A stretch of 64,000 nt of DNA from Sediminicola sp040566555 (GTDB lineage Bacteria; Bacteroidota; Bacteroidia; Flavobacteriales; Flavobacteriaceae), in the NCBI RefSeq assembly GCF_040566555.1, contig NZ_JBEWYP010000006.1, positions 174,055 to 238,054 of the forward strand, written 5' to 3'. Below the pieces are notes generated by a model, which made no database searches, was not told the DNA's origin, and saw nothing but the letters and a program-made list of their open reading frames with translations. The position numbers and the translations under genes are program-made. Shown piece after piece: positions 7,111 to 16,818 of the stretch; position 1 is the stretch's first letter; the number at the start of each line of letters is the position of its first letter.

Positions 7111-9504
7111 TTAGAAGTTATATTTTAACCGTTTCCAAAACCCGGGTTGATTTTCCCCGTAAACATAACCGTATTTACTACCATACCCTAAATTCCCGAG
7201 TCCCACATCATTAAGTACGAAACTCACATTTTTGAGTTTTCCCTCTTTTTTAGAATCAACAGCAAAATTTAACAAGTTCTTTTTTGTAAAAGCGGCGCGT
7301 ACTACATATAAAGTGATATCTGCATATTTGTTCATTAAAAAAGTATCTGCCAACAACATGGCCGGGGCTGTATCTACCAATATATAATCGTATTCCTTTT
7401 CCAGTTCTTTGAACATTAGGCCCATTTTATCCAACTGCAACAGTTCCGCAGGATTTGGCGGAATAGTCCCAGAAGGCAGTAATTTAAGGTTAGGATGCTG
7501 ACTTGAATCCTGAATTAAATGCATCAGCTCTTGCTCCCTATTTACCAAGTAATTACTGACTCCAAGTACATTATTTAATCCATTTTCATAGCGATGTAAT
7601 TGAGGATTTCTAAGATCACCCCCAACTACCACCACTTTTTTTCCTGTCATGGCCAAGGTCATCCCCAAATTCATGGTGGTAAAGGTTTTACCTTCCCCTT
7701 TAATAGTAGAGGTAACGAAAATGCATAAGCCCCCTTTTTTATCATTACTTTTTACAGAAGCATATTGTAAATTTGCAAGGAGAATCCTAAAAGATTCCGA
7801 TAGAATGGTGCGATCATTGTTGGCAATCAATTCTTTCTCCTTTCTCTCTACCTTAGGTAATTCACCTACAATAGGAATGGTTTTGGTAATTTTCTCAACA
7901 TCCTTACGGTCCTTAATTTTGTTGTTTAATAGTTCTTTGCCTTGTATTACGATTACCGGAAACATCAGTCCTACAATTAAGGCTATTCCTAGGGCTATTT
8001 TTGGACTTGGTGAAATAGACCCTCCCATACTATAGGCTTGATCTACCAGCTTCGCTTTTGGGGCTGTCACGGACAATGCCAAGGTATTTTCCTCTCGTTT
8101 CTGCAGCAAATACAGGTATAATGCCTCTTTAATATTCTGTTGACGCTCTATACCCCTAAATCGACGTTCTTGGCCTGGTACCTCTGAAATTTGGGAACCA
8201 AGCTTTCCTGACTGCCTCCGTAAATTATCACTAGCAATAATTAAATTATTTCGTCTGCCCTCCAAACTGACTTTTACGCTATTCTTTAATTGCGCTATTT
8301 GGCTATCTAAACGAACCACCACAGGATTACGTTCGGTAGACCCTGCTAAAACACGGTTGCGTTCTATCACCAATTTGTTGTATTCCTCTATCAACTGGTT
8401 TACACTGGTTTCCTCAATCCCTAAATTGGAAGGAAACAGTACGGTCTTTTCCGAATCCATATAATTCAGCATTGAACTTGTAAGTTCCAACTGCGTTCCC
8501 ACTTCTTGCTGCCTCTTATTATAATCACTTACGTTTTGGATGATCATTGAGGATTCTGCATCAATATTTGTTAGGTTATTGGCCTCTTTAAATTGTTCTT
8601 TACCTGTCTCTACAGAATCCAATTCTTGATTGATAATCTTTAAACGCTCATCAATAAAATAGGCCGTATTCTTGGCTATTAAATTTTTCTCATCTATGGC
8701 TTCCCGGTTATATTCATATACCAATTGATTGAGAATATCTTGGGCCTTTTTTTTCACCTGATCTTCCAAACTCAATTGTATGAGGGTGGATTTCTCTTCT
8801 ATCAGTTCCACTACCAACTTAGACCTATAGGCTACTGCCACACTTTCCAAGGGTACAAAATTGATAAGTACAGTCTTCCATTTTTTATTGGACATAAATG
8901 AATCCGTATTCATTTCAATTATAAAATCTACAAAATCCAATTCAATGGGATTTCTAAAAGTAGCTTTTACAGTTTTGCCACTAGTTTCATTTACTAGCTT
9001 TAAATTACCATCGCCAAGATTATGGACCTTGTAGCCATTCTTTTCCTCCTTAATAGCTCTTTGTAATCTATTTTCATCTAAACGAAGTACTTTAACCTGA
9101 AGTGGACTATCCTCATAAAGTTCTTTTAATACGAAATCTTCATCGTTGAAATATTGTACATTAAGATTTAATGCTTTAACAGTATTAGTCATCATTCTTT
9201 TGGACATTAACAAGCCCAGTTCATTGGCCACGCTATTAGTGCCCATACCACTGAACACCCCTAAGTCTACCAAAGCAGACCGATCTGGGGAATTCCCTTT
9301 ATCCTCATCCTTGATTATGATACTAGTAACAGTTTTATAAGTTGGGATCGCATATTTTAAGTATGACACCGCCACCCCTAATGCCAAAATAGTGACAATT
9401 ATAAACCACGGCCAATACCTTAGATATTTGTCCAATACTTCCCTAACATTGACCTCTTGCCCTTCTGACTCGATAGGTAAATATTTATATTTTTCCTTCG
9501 CCAT
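7111..9504 (-). CDS. Wzc-type polysaccharide co-polymerase / BY-kinase
   Basis: A 797-aa inner-membrane protein that couples control of chain length and export to autophosphorylation on tyrosine. TM1 is at about 32-50 and TM2 at about 502-521, enclosing a large periplasmic Wzz-like and coiled-coil domain. The cytoplasmic BY-kinase follows: Walker A STIKGEGKT with K606, Walker A' VVVVGGD with D630, and Walker B ILVDTAP. The C-terminus has a tyrosine cluster (YGSKYGYVYG and a Tyr two residues before the end), the usual autophosphorylation site. Kinase and co-polymerase are fused in one chain, as in proteobacterial Wzc. It is the last gene of the leftward locus, 76 nt after the initiating transferase, and the operon terminator follows. 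The usual partner porin Wza is not in the window. Confidence 0.92.
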   Translation of the reverse strand: MAKEKYKYLPIESEGQEVNVREVLDKYLRYWPWFIIVTILALGVAVSYLKYAIPTYKTVTSIIIKDEDKGNSPDRSALVDLGVFSGMGTNSVANELGLLMSKRMMTNTVKALNLNVQYFNDEDFVLKELYEDSPLQVKVLRLDENRLQRAIKEEKNGYKVHNLGDGNLKLVNETSGKTVKATFRNPIELDFVDFIIEMNTDSFMSNKKWKTVLINFVPLESVAVAYRSKLVVELIEEKSTLIQLSLEDQVKKKAQDILNQLVYEYNREAIDEKNLIAKNTAYFIDERLKIINQELDSVETGKEQFKEANNLTNIDAESSMIIQNVSDYNKRQQEVGTQLELTSSMLNYMDSEKTVLFPSNLGIEETSVNQLIEEYNKLVIERNRVLAGSTERNPVVVRLDSQIAQLKNSVKVSLEGRRNNLIIASDNLRRQSGKLGSQISEVPGQERRFRGIERQQNIKEALYLYLLQKREENTLALSVTAPKAKLVDQAYSMGGSISPSPKIALGIALIVGLMFPVIVIQGKELLNNKIKDRKDVEKITKTIPIVGELPKVERKEKELIANNDRTILSESFRILLANLQYASVKSNDKKGGLCIFVTSTIKGEGKTFTTMNLGMTLAMTGKKVVVVGGDLRNPQLHRYENGLNNVLGVSNYLVNREQELMHLIQDSSQHPNLKLLPSGTIPPNPAELLQLDKMGLMFKELEKEYDYILVDTAPAMLLADTFLMNKYADITLYVVRAAFTKKNLLNFAVDSKKEGKLKNVSFVLNDVGLGNLGYGSKYGYVYGENQPGFWKRLKYNF

Positions 9505-9580
9505 ATTTTTTAAAAATTATTTAATTATTCTTTGCATTTGCCTAGAAATCTGAGAGTTTATCCCACGTTTAATTCATGAA

Positions 9581-11017
9581 TCAATATGCCCTTTCCTGTC
9601 CACGCATTGCGTTGACCAAGGTATAATAAATGATTACTACATCTAACTTTATAGACCATTTTTCCATGTAAAAAATATCCAAGCGCACCCTATTGACTAT
9701 ATCTGAATGATCAATTATTTCTCCACGATAACCTTTTATTTGTGCCAAGCCCGTGATACCAGGTTTTAAAAAGTGGCGAACCAGGTATTTATCAACAGAA
9801 GTTTCATATTGTTGGGTATGCAACTCCATATGTGGCCTGGGCCCTACCACGCTCATATTCCCTTTTAGTACATTAAAAAATTGCGGAAGTTCGTCGATAC
9901 TGGTTTTCCTCAAAATTCTTCCCATGCGGGTTATCCTCATATCATTCTTGGTTGCCATCACCGTATCACTTTCTTTGGTGGGGGTCATGGACCTAAATTT
10001 ATAACACCAGAAGGTTTCCCTGTTTGCCCCATGCCTTTTCTGCTTAAAGAATAAAGGACCTTTAGAATCGAGTTTTAAGAGTATGTAAACTATAGGTGTT
10101 AGCCAGGACAGCAATAATATGATCACCATGCTCGAGAAGACCAGATCAAATAATCGCTTTACTACATTGGCGTACTCCACTTCCAAAGGAGATTCTCGTA
10201 AATTGAGCACAGGAACAGTATCATAAAGCTCAATGGACATTGCTCTTGAGATCAGCTCCTTGTTGTCCGGTACTATCTTAATTTTCTTTAAACTATTATC
10301 CGCAATTGAAATAAACTGTTTCAATTCTATTTTGGAAAGTTTTGAGGCCATGCAATACACCTCATCTATATCATTTTCAAAGATATAGGTGTATGCCGTT
10401 TTGATATCGCCCAGGTAGGTGGGACTATTGGATTTATAATTATCAAAATAACCTTCATAGCGATACCCTAATGCAGGATTATCAAATACCCTTCTTATTT
10501 TTTTTAAATTATCATCCCTGCCTATTACTACTACCCTGACATAATTACCTCCTTTGGCCCTGTACAACCTCCTCGCCCAAAAGAAGAAAACCCTCCATGC
10601 CGTAATTGTTAAACAAATCAATAGATAGATCTGCATTAAATAAGCAAAGTTATAAGGGATGTGGTCCCTAAAGGAGAAGGACGCAAAATAGACAAACCCA
10701 TAAATTATAAAAGCACGTAAAAAATTTCCAAAATTGGACATAAACCCATCCCTTCTTGCCAAGTGATAAAAGTCTATGCTATAGGTCACCAAAAACCAGG
10801 TAATATTATAGTACAATATACTGAAACCAACACCATAAGTCTCTGGTGTAAACAAATACAAGATAAGATTAATAGTAACTACATGGAATATTACGGAGAT
10901 AGGAAGAATAAAATAAGACTTTTTCATATTCATATGAGTTAAAAAGGTAAGGTTTACGGTTTTTTGGGGCATTACCGATTTAACTTCTTGCCTCCAGTTT
11001 AGAAAATTAAAATTCAT
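9581..11017 (-). CDS. Polyprenyl glycosylphosphotransferase (initiating sugar transferase, WcaJ/WbaP type)
   Basis: It transfers a sugar-1-phosphate from a nucleotide sugar to undecaprenyl phosphate, the first step of repeat-unit assembly at the inner membrane. The N-terminal half has about four or five membrane segments (residues 35-150), followed by a CoA-binding-like domain (VVVIGRDDNL near 165). The C-terminal bacterial sugar transferase domain (about 285-475) shows the re-entrant helix, KFRSM, the DELPQFFNVLKGNMSVVGPR block and GITGLAQ. The start is uncertain: ATG at 11017 gives 478 aa, but in-frame ATGs at residues 29 and 31 (MNMKK just before the first membrane segment) would fit the family length about as well. 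The donor sugar cannot be read from sequence. Confidence 0.93.
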   Translation of the reverse strand: MNFNFLNWRQEVKSVMPQKTVNLTFLTHMNMKKSYFILPISVIFHVVTINLILYLFTPETYGVGFSILYYNITWFLVTYSIDFYHLARRDGFMSNFGNFLRAFIIYGFVYFASFSFRDHIPYNFAYLMQIYLLICLTITAWRVFFFWARRLYRAKGGNYVRVVVIGRDDNLKKIRRVFDNPALGYRYEGYFDNYKSNSPTYLGDIKTAYTYIFENDIDEVYCMASKLSKIELKQFISIADNSLKKIKIVPDNKELISRAMSIELYDTVPVLNLRESPLEVEYANVVKRLFDLVFSSMVIILLLSWLTPIVYILLKLDSKGPLFFKQKRHGANRETFWCYKFRSMTPTKESDTVMATKNDMRITRMGRILRKTSIDELPQFFNVLKGNMSVVGPRPHMELHTQQYETSVDKYLVRHFLKPGITGLAQIKGYRGEIIDHSDIVNRVRLDIFYMEKWSIKLDVVIIYYTLVNAMRGQERAY

Positions 11018-11109
11018 TCATATCACAATCTGAACTTGAGATTATGGACTTCGATTGTTCTAAATGGGGGGATTTTTATAGTTTTTAAAATCTAAATAGA
11101 AGTTCTTGA

Positions 11110-11865
11110 TCACTGATAGCTGCCTTTTCTTCTCGCAACATGATAATATTTTTCTTTCAAAAGATAGCCACAAAATATCACGCCGTTATAGAGGTACCTT
11201 TTCCACATACGTTTAGGCTCCTTAATTAGACGGCCAAGCCATTCCAAACCTAGATCCCTCCAAACCTTGCTTGGACGTTGGACTGTACCCGCATAAAAAT
11301 CAAAGACCGCTCCGATAGCACAAATAAGACCGGCATCGAGCTGATCCTTGTGCTGCCTGCTCCATTTTTCTTGTTTTGGTGCCGTCATTCCTATAAACAA
11401 AACATCAGGTTTGAAGCCATTTACAGCGGCTAACATTTTATCATTATCCACCAATGAAAATACGGGCTTATATGGAGGAGAATAGGTGCCGACCTTTATA
11501 TTGGGGTATTCGGTTGATAAACGCTTTTTAATTTTATCAAGGGTTGCTTGGGAAGAACCTAGATAAAAACAAGACCCCCCTTTAAGGTTCATATGCTCCA
11601 ATAAATAGGCATGCAGATCAGCACCTGCTATTTTCCTAATTTTATCACCATTTAATATTTTGGCCGCTACGGTTATTCCAATTCCATCCGGTAAAAGAAT
11701 ATCTGACTGCCTTAGAGCTTGACTAAAAGTTTCATCCTTTTTTGCCACGCAATAGGAGTATTGATTGATTGTATTAACAGTTGCTTTTTGCATGGCCAAC
11801 AAAACCCCAAGGTCTCCGGTAAATACATCATACCCCATACAACGTGTGCTGGTATTGCTTATCAT
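11110..11865 (-). CDS. WecG/TagA/CpsF family glycosyltransferase (GT26)
   Basis: A 251-aa transferase of the family that adds N-acetylmannosamine-type sugars to a lipid-linked acceptor. Characteristic parts are LLPDGIGI at about 85-92, the IAGADL segment, the GGSCFYLGSSQ Rossmann-like strand, and PDVLFIGMTAPKQEKW with the conserved Pro-Lys-Gln-Glu. Further towards the C-terminus come GAVFDFYAG and RPSKVWRDLGLEWLGRL, also typical. Next to the initiating transferase, it probably adds the second sugar of the repeat unit. The sugar identity is inferred from the family only. Confidence 0.9.
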   Translation of the reverse strand: MISNTSTRCMGYDVFTGDLGVLLAMQKATVNTINQYSYCVAKKDETFSQALRQSDILLPDGIGITVAAKILNGDKIRKIAGADLHAYLLEHMNLKGGSCFYLGSSQATLDKIKKRLSTEYPNIKVGTYSPPYKPVFSLVDNDKMLAAVNGFKPDVLFIGMTAPKQEKWSRQHKDQLDAGLICAIGAVFDFYAGTVQRPSKVWRDLGLEWLGRLIKEPKRMWKRYLYNGVIFCGYLLKEKYYHVARRKGSYQ

Positions 11866-11996
11866 AGTCTTTTGAAATTTATTTTTTTGGATATTCCTTA
11901 GAGAAATTTAGAACAAAAGAAAGCGTATAATTTCTATCAATTAATTAACCTCAAAAATTATCAAATAGTAAAAAAGTGATCGTACTAAATAGAATG

Positions 11997-13112
11997 CTAT
12001 ACTTTATCAATAGCATCTGTAAGAATGGACTTTAATTTATTTTCAAAGACTGTAAGGGTAAATAGTTTTTCATAACGTTTCCGTCCTGCAGCACCCATTT
12101 TTTCTCTTAAATCAGGATCATTCATTAGCATTTCCATTCTATCTGCTAATTCTTGGGTGTTTTTTTGAGTTATCACAACCCCTGTTACGCCATCTACTAC
12201 CATTTCAGATATGGCACCTTCCTTAGTAGAGATAATTGGCAAGGCGTGTTGCATAGCCTCTAAAAGCACTAAAGGGAAGCATTCATTATGATAAAATGTA
12301 GGCAAAATAAAAATATCTGCATTTTTAAAAAATTGAATTTTCTCCGCATCGTATTTTTTTCCGTGAACAAGAATATTGTTCGTTAAATCATATTGATCAA
12401 CAAGATCCATGAAACTCCTTTCTGAGATATCTGACCAAGCTCCTATAAAATGACATTGGAAAGCTGTCTTTTTAGCCTTTAGAATCTTACATGCTTTTAA
12501 TAATTCGAATACTCCTTTTTCTTCCATCATATTGGATAGGAACAAAAACTGACAGATCTCAGCCTTCTTAGTCTTTTCAATTTTAACCAAAGTTTTTCCC
12601 ATTAAATCAGGAATACCATTAGGGCAAAAATGCACTTTATCTTTTTCGACATAGCGTTCTATATCCTTATATAATGTTGGCGCCAAAAGAATACTTTGGG
12701 TATTATGAAAAGTGATGCGATATAACAAATGATTGTACCATTTTTTACTATTTTCCTGCACCCCTTTGTTATGAAAATGATAGATTATCTTTTTACCAAA
12801 CAACTTTAATAGAAGAACCACAAAAAAATCTTTATAAAACCCTGCTCCTCTAGCAGTTAATGTCATATAACAAAGTTCATAACGATTGCTTAACAATGCC
12901 CTGAGTACCTTACTCTGAATTTTAAAAGTGCCTTGAATTTTCCCTATTCCACCTTTACCTATTTTATCCAAAGTAAAAGATGTAGTAAGGTTAATATAGT
13001 CTATATCATAGGTTCTATTGATAATAGGACTTTTTGATATATAATCACCAACCATAGCTGCACCATTTACAGGGGGTGAAACATGCAGAATAAACAATAA
13101 ATTAGGCTTCAT
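11997..13112 (-). CDS. Glycosyltransferase family 4 (GT-B fold)
   Basis: A 371-aa GT-B transferase. The N-terminal domain starts LLFILHVSPPVNGAAMVGDY, with the Gly-rich acceptor-side loop of GT4 enzymes. The C-terminal domain has the FLSNMMEEKGVFELLKA segment and the nucleotide-sugar E-x7-E motif in ECFPLVLLEAM. It acts on the cytoplasmic side of the membrane in repeat-unit assembly. The upstream gene ends 49 nt before its start. Donor and linkage cannot be told. Confidence 0.9.
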   Translation of the reverse strand: MKPNLLFILHVSPPVNGAAMVGDYISKSPIINRTYDIDYINLTTSFTLDKIGKGGIGKIQGTFKIQSKVLRALLSNRYELCYMTLTARGAGFYKDFFVVLLLKLFGKKIIYHFHNKGVQENSKKWYNHLLYRITFHNTQSILLAPTLYKDIERYVEKDKVHFCPNGIPDLMGKTLVKIEKTKKAEICQFLFLSNMMEEKGVFELLKACKILKAKKTAFQCHFIGAWSDISERSFMDLVDQYDLTNNILVHGKKYDAEKIQFFKNADIFILPTFYHNECFPLVLLEAMQHALPIISTKEGAISEMVVDGVTGVVITQKNTQELADRMEMLMNDPDLREKMGAAGRKRYEKLFTLTVFENKLKSILTDAIDKV

Positions 13113-13161
13113 TTTATTACGAAAAGTTCGATTTATAGAGTGTTACAAATTTTACCGTTAT

Positions 13162-14187
13162 TTAAAAATTCAATCTTTTTCTGATTGCTTTTTTGTAAGC
13201 CAGTGAATAGTACATCAATTTATGACCTAGAGTTAAATTGGGAATTCCAAACTGTTTTGATATCAATTTTTTGAATTCAAATTTATTTTCAGTTAGATTA
13301 AAATCTAAATCCTTGAACTTACCAAATAAATATTTAAAACCGACTGTTTTTTCAGCTGGTATGTGCCAAATTGTTAATAACACATCATCTTTCAACACAT
13401 TCCTATAAAATACCGGATTAGTCCATATTCTTTTTATATGAGAATTGGCGCCACCCCCCTGTAAATTATTTTTAAAATAAAGAAAACTCAAAGTATGTGC
13501 CTCTTCATTAAATTTGATTTTTTCTTTATTGTGTCTTTCTAAAAGAATCGGCCAAAGGTTTACAAAGTCTTTATAAATCTGTGTAATATTTACTACATTG
13601 GCAAGAAAAAATTCACCCCCGTGATACTCCGGAACATGTGATATGATACCACCGTAAAGATCCTCATAAATTATTTTCATATCTCTTCTAGAAATACCAT
13701 TTACTACATGTTGTTCTCCATATTCAACAATGTAGGATAGAAACCCTCCATTTAACCTAGCATCATTAAATAAACTATCTGTGGATTTAGTAATTACGCA
13801 GTCTGAATCCAAGATCAAGAAGTTAGATTCGAGTTTAAAATTATCTGCGATATATTCTAACACAGAAAAAATATAAAACTGGTTCCGCCATGCTCCGTAA
13901 TAACCGATTGGCGTTTTATATTTATATGCGGCATAAACAATTTCTATTTCTAATTTTTGAAAAAGCACATTCAAATCAATGCCATCTACATTTGGCAATT
14001 TATTCACATTCGTAAAAAGCAGATGCTTTTTGGAAGGATTTTGATATTTGCTAGATATAAAAAAAACAACAATACACCGCCAATAGATATCTTGGTGTTT
14101 TTTTGAGGAAGACTTTTCACCCGTTTGAGCATAATTACTTTCCTCCCCCTCCTTATCTGCGCAAAACCATGTACTTATATAGTCCAT
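13162..14187 (-). CDS. Putative GT-A-type glycosyltransferase of unassigned family
   Basis: A 341-aa protein with no clear family by eye. After a poorly conserved N-terminus of about 60 residues, the sequence HLLFTNVNKLP, an Ala/Tyr-rich helix and NFLILDSDCVI (a DxD-like motif at about residues 128-130) resemble a GT-A nucleotide-sugar site. A second block HGGEFFLAN and a C-terminal IWHIPAEKT are the other well-ordered stretches. Context (it is inside a run of transferases on the same strand) supports a glycosyltransferase. It is markedly AT-rich, as many serotype-specific transferases are. The start is not certain because the first 50 residues (MDYISTWFCADKEG and a Ser/Lys-rich part) look unstructured. 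Confidence 0.6.
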   Translation of the reverse strand: MDYISTWFCADKEGEESNYAQTGEKSSSKKHQDIYWRCIVVFFISSKYQNPSKKHLLFTNVNKLPNVDGIDLNVLFQKLEIEIVYAAYKYKTPIGYYGAWRNQFYIFSVLEYIADNFKLESNFLILDSDCVITKSTDSLFNDARLNGGFLSYIVEYGEQHVVNGISRRDMKIIYEDLYGGIISHVPEYHGGEFFLANVVNITQIYKDFVNLWPILLERHNKEKIKFNEEAHTLSFLYFKNNLQGGGANSHIKRIWTNPVFYRNVLKDDVLLTIWHIPAEKTVGFKYLFGKFKDLDFNLTENKFEFKKLISKQFGIPNLTLGHKLMYYSLAYKKAIRKRLNF

Positions 14188-14262
14188 TGTTATTTAATTT
14201 ATGGTATTATTTAATAGTTCTTTTCTATTGAAGATATTTAAGATTCTTTAATAACAACAACC

Positions 14263-15168
14263 TCATACCCTAAGTAGATTTTTAATTTTGTAGAAAATTC
14301 TTGTTTTATAACTATATGGAATCACGAACTTCCTAATGAATTTTCTGTCTAATACAATTGTCTTACTAAAGTTAAATTCAAATCTATTTGAAGTATCAAA
14401 GTAGCTATTGAAACGCAAATCAGTGTTTTTGCCAAAAGTATGTGTGGCTTCTCCTCCAAAACCAATATTATTGATTTTCGAAACAGTTGGGAACACGGTA
14501 TACAACTCATATTTAAATTGGTGGTAACACCAACGTATAGCCCAGGAATTTAACTTCCCATTCATTTGTTTTTCTAACATACGTGACATATCAGAACCCA
14601 TACTATTAAATCTTTTCTTGGCACGTTTATCTTTATTAAACTCCCTATAATCCCCGACGGACCAATCTACGACCTCCCATTTTTGCTTCCATGTTGCCCA
14701 TCCCCAAGAACTGGCCCTAAGGGTGAAATAATTATCATAGCAGTAGTCGTCTGGAACATTTATAGTTGGCGAATACCCTGCGATTGACATAATTTTGGGA
14801 TTGGTATTGTAAAATTCCAATGCACAATTCATATAGGTGAGAAAATTGGTACTTGTAATTAAATCATCTTCCAATACTATGACCGATTCATAGGTTTTTA
14901 ATATCTCTGACACCCCATCAATAATTGAATTCGCCAAACCTTTATTGGTTTTAGAAATTATTAAGTATACCTGTTTAAATCCAGAAACATTCTTAATATA
15001 CTTCCTAACCTCTTCTACTTGTTTCATATCGGAGGTATTTGCCGGACCATCAGAGAAAATGTACAACGTAGATTTAGGAGCTAGTTGATTTTTGGCCAAT
15101 GCTTCAACTGTTAATTTTAAAGGCTCATATTTTTTATATGTGAATAATAAAATGGGTGCAAGCTTCAT
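14263..15168 (-). CDS. Glycosyltransferase, GT-A fold (GNT-I-like / GT2-like)
   Basis: A 301-aa enzyme beginning APILLFTYKKYEPLKLTVEAL, followed by the second strand IFSDGP, the VLEDDLI metal-binding motif (EDD near residue 98), and RASSWGWATWKQKW, which is typical of a bacterial transferase group related to the GNT-I (GT13) fold. The C-terminal part NNIGFGGEATHTF is also characteristic of that group. The start ATG at 15168 leads straight into the first beta strand. It lies in the polysaccharide locus between the AsnB-like gene and the unassigned GT. Confidence 0.82.
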   Translation of the reverse strand: MKLAPILLFTYKKYEPLKLTVEALAKNQLAPKSTLYIFSDGPANTSDMKQVEEVRKYIKNVSGFKQVYLIISKTNKGLANSIIDGVSEILKTYESVIVLEDDLITSTNFLTYMNCALEFYNTNPKIMSIAGYSPTINVPDDYCYDNYFTLRASSWGWATWKQKWEVVDWSVGDYREFNKDKRAKKRFNSMGSDMSRMLEKQMNGKLNSWAIRWCYHQFKYELYTVFPTVSKINNIGFGGEATHTFGKNTDLRFNSYFDTSNRFEFNFSKTIVLDRKFIRKFVIPYSYKTRIFYKIKNLLRV

Positions 15169-15256
15169 AAAATTAAAGTATTGATTTTAAATGTAACCAG
15201 TAAGGATTGTTCCACCTCAACTAATCCATTCTTAAAAAATAATTGAAATGTTTTTC

Positions 15257-16735
15257 CTAATGGTTAAATCGTTCAAATCCTACTTTCGTTAAGGCCACTT
15301 TAATATTCGTTTTTAACCAATCTCTATTGGATAAAGGGTTTATGGGCTGGGATAATACTTCTGGCCACAATAGTTTCATTGTTTCCGTATACAAAATATA
15401 ATCCGGCTTGGAGCGAAATTTAGTATCTATATGCAGCATAATATCCAAGAGTTCCCTGTTATTAAATGGCGTAAAGGTATCATGTACCAAATCCCACTCC
15501 AATTGGTTTTGGGTCTGCCAACTTCCTGTGCTTACTTCCCAATGGAAGAGATCCAATATATTATATCCTTTGTTCACTGATTCTTTGTTAACCTCATCGT
15601 ACCAATCCGATATCCGTTCCTCAATAAAACGGATTCCCTTCCAATTCCGATTATAATTTACTATATCCGAACTGGAAGAAAAATTTGGATGTTTCCCTGA
15701 TTTATAAAAATAGCAACGCCCAGTTTCGGAACAGCTCCCTTTTATAGCCATAACATCTTTAGGCAGGTTTTTGGAAATCCCATTAGCTATAAACCCCCAA
15801 TCGTCCAAATGGGCCATGTCGGAATTTTCTACGTAAATCCTACCAAAATCTTTATCCAATGGAATTCTACAGTCCATTAACTTATGATTGATTTTCAATA
15901 CTTTTTTTAGATTTAATGGTATGGCTATATCTCTGGAATCTTTAGTTAAATTTCTATATTGCAGGGTATAATACAACGTTTTATCCTTTACACCTTTTGT
16001 AGCACTCAATATAATTCTACTATCAAAACCTGCTGTTAACCCCAGTGCCAAATTATACTTTTTGCTTCCGGCTTCCATGGTCATGCGCAAAAGGTTGGAA
16101 AACTTCTTTAATGAGCTTTCATAATCTTCTAATTCCAAGGCTTTGATTGGCCAATAGCGAACCTGTTCCAAACTTTCTGACTTTAAATAATGATTGGGAA
16201 CCAGATGGTAAACTCCTTCATAGAGAGACGTGCCACTAGGGAACCAACTTTCTTTATTCCGTTTAACATATTCGGAATCAAAGAAACTATTATAGCGCTC
16301 TCCTTTTACAATGAGATTGCCGGTTACCATCTTTAGCAATAAGGGTTGAGATGCCATATGTAACTGGCCCTCATACTTTGTATAAAAAAACGATTTTAAG
16401 CCACAGGCATCATTAAAAAATACGAAACGACCATTACTGTTAATGATCAATACAAAGCGCCCCACCAAGCCATACAGCTCTTTCGCTACCCCAGTTTCAT
16501 TTTCTTGCATGACTATATCCCTTAAGATATCCATAGTGGAGCGCTCGGGTTTTTTAGGATCAAGTACATGTCCCAATATCACCCCCTCCTTAGTCCTAAT
16601 AGCAACCTTATACTTAGCACAATCTGGATGGGAATAAAGATTATATGACGCTAAACGTTCATGATTCCAATCTGACAATTCTTCCGTATCAGTGGGAGTC
16701 AATAAAAACTGTCTTCTAAATTTTAATGTAGCCAT
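15257..16735 (-). CDS. Asparagine-synthase-like protein of the polysaccharide locus
   Basis: A 492-aa protein with an Ntn-type glutaminase-like N-terminal half (about 1-180) and an AsnB synthetase-like C-terminal half. The ATP pyrophosphatase P-loop appears as LTAGFDSR at about 233-240, degenerate from the usual SGGxDS. The chain starts MATLKF: there is no Cys at position 2, so glutamine hydrolysis by the usual nucleophile is not possible. Such AsnB-like proteins occur in capsule and O-antigen loci, where some may amidate or otherwise modify a sugar acid; the true reaction here is unknown. It is flanked by GT genes on both sides. Confidence 0.75.
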   Translation of the reverse strand: MATLKFRRQFLLTPTDTEELSDWNHERLASYNLYSHPDCAKYKVAIRTKEGVILGHVLDPKKPERSTMDILRDIVMQENETGVAKELYGLVGRFVLIINSNGRFVFFNDACGLKSFFYTKYEGQLHMASQPLLLKMVTGNLIVKGERYNSFFDSEYVKRNKESWFPSGTSLYEGVYHLVPNHYLKSESLEQVRYWPIKALELEDYESSLKKFSNLLRMTMEAGSKKYNLALGLTAGFDSRIILSATKGVKDKTLYYTLQYRNLTKDSRDIAIPLNLKKVLKINHKLMDCRIPLDKDFGRIYVENSDMAHLDDWGFIANGISKNLPKDVMAIKGSCSETGRCYFYKSGKHPNFSSSSDIVNYNRNWKGIRFIEERISDWYDEVNKESVNKGYNILDLFHWEVSTGSWQTQNQLEWDLVHDTFTPFNNRELLDIMLHIDTKFRSKPDYILYTETMKLLWPEVLSQPINPLSNRDWLKTNIKVALTKVGFERFNH

Positions 16736-16818
16736 AACAATAGCTGAGGTAGTTTATAATTCCCATTAATATGAATTTACAAGAATTTCGTTTTGTTAAA
16801 ATAATAGGGTTAGCGTAC

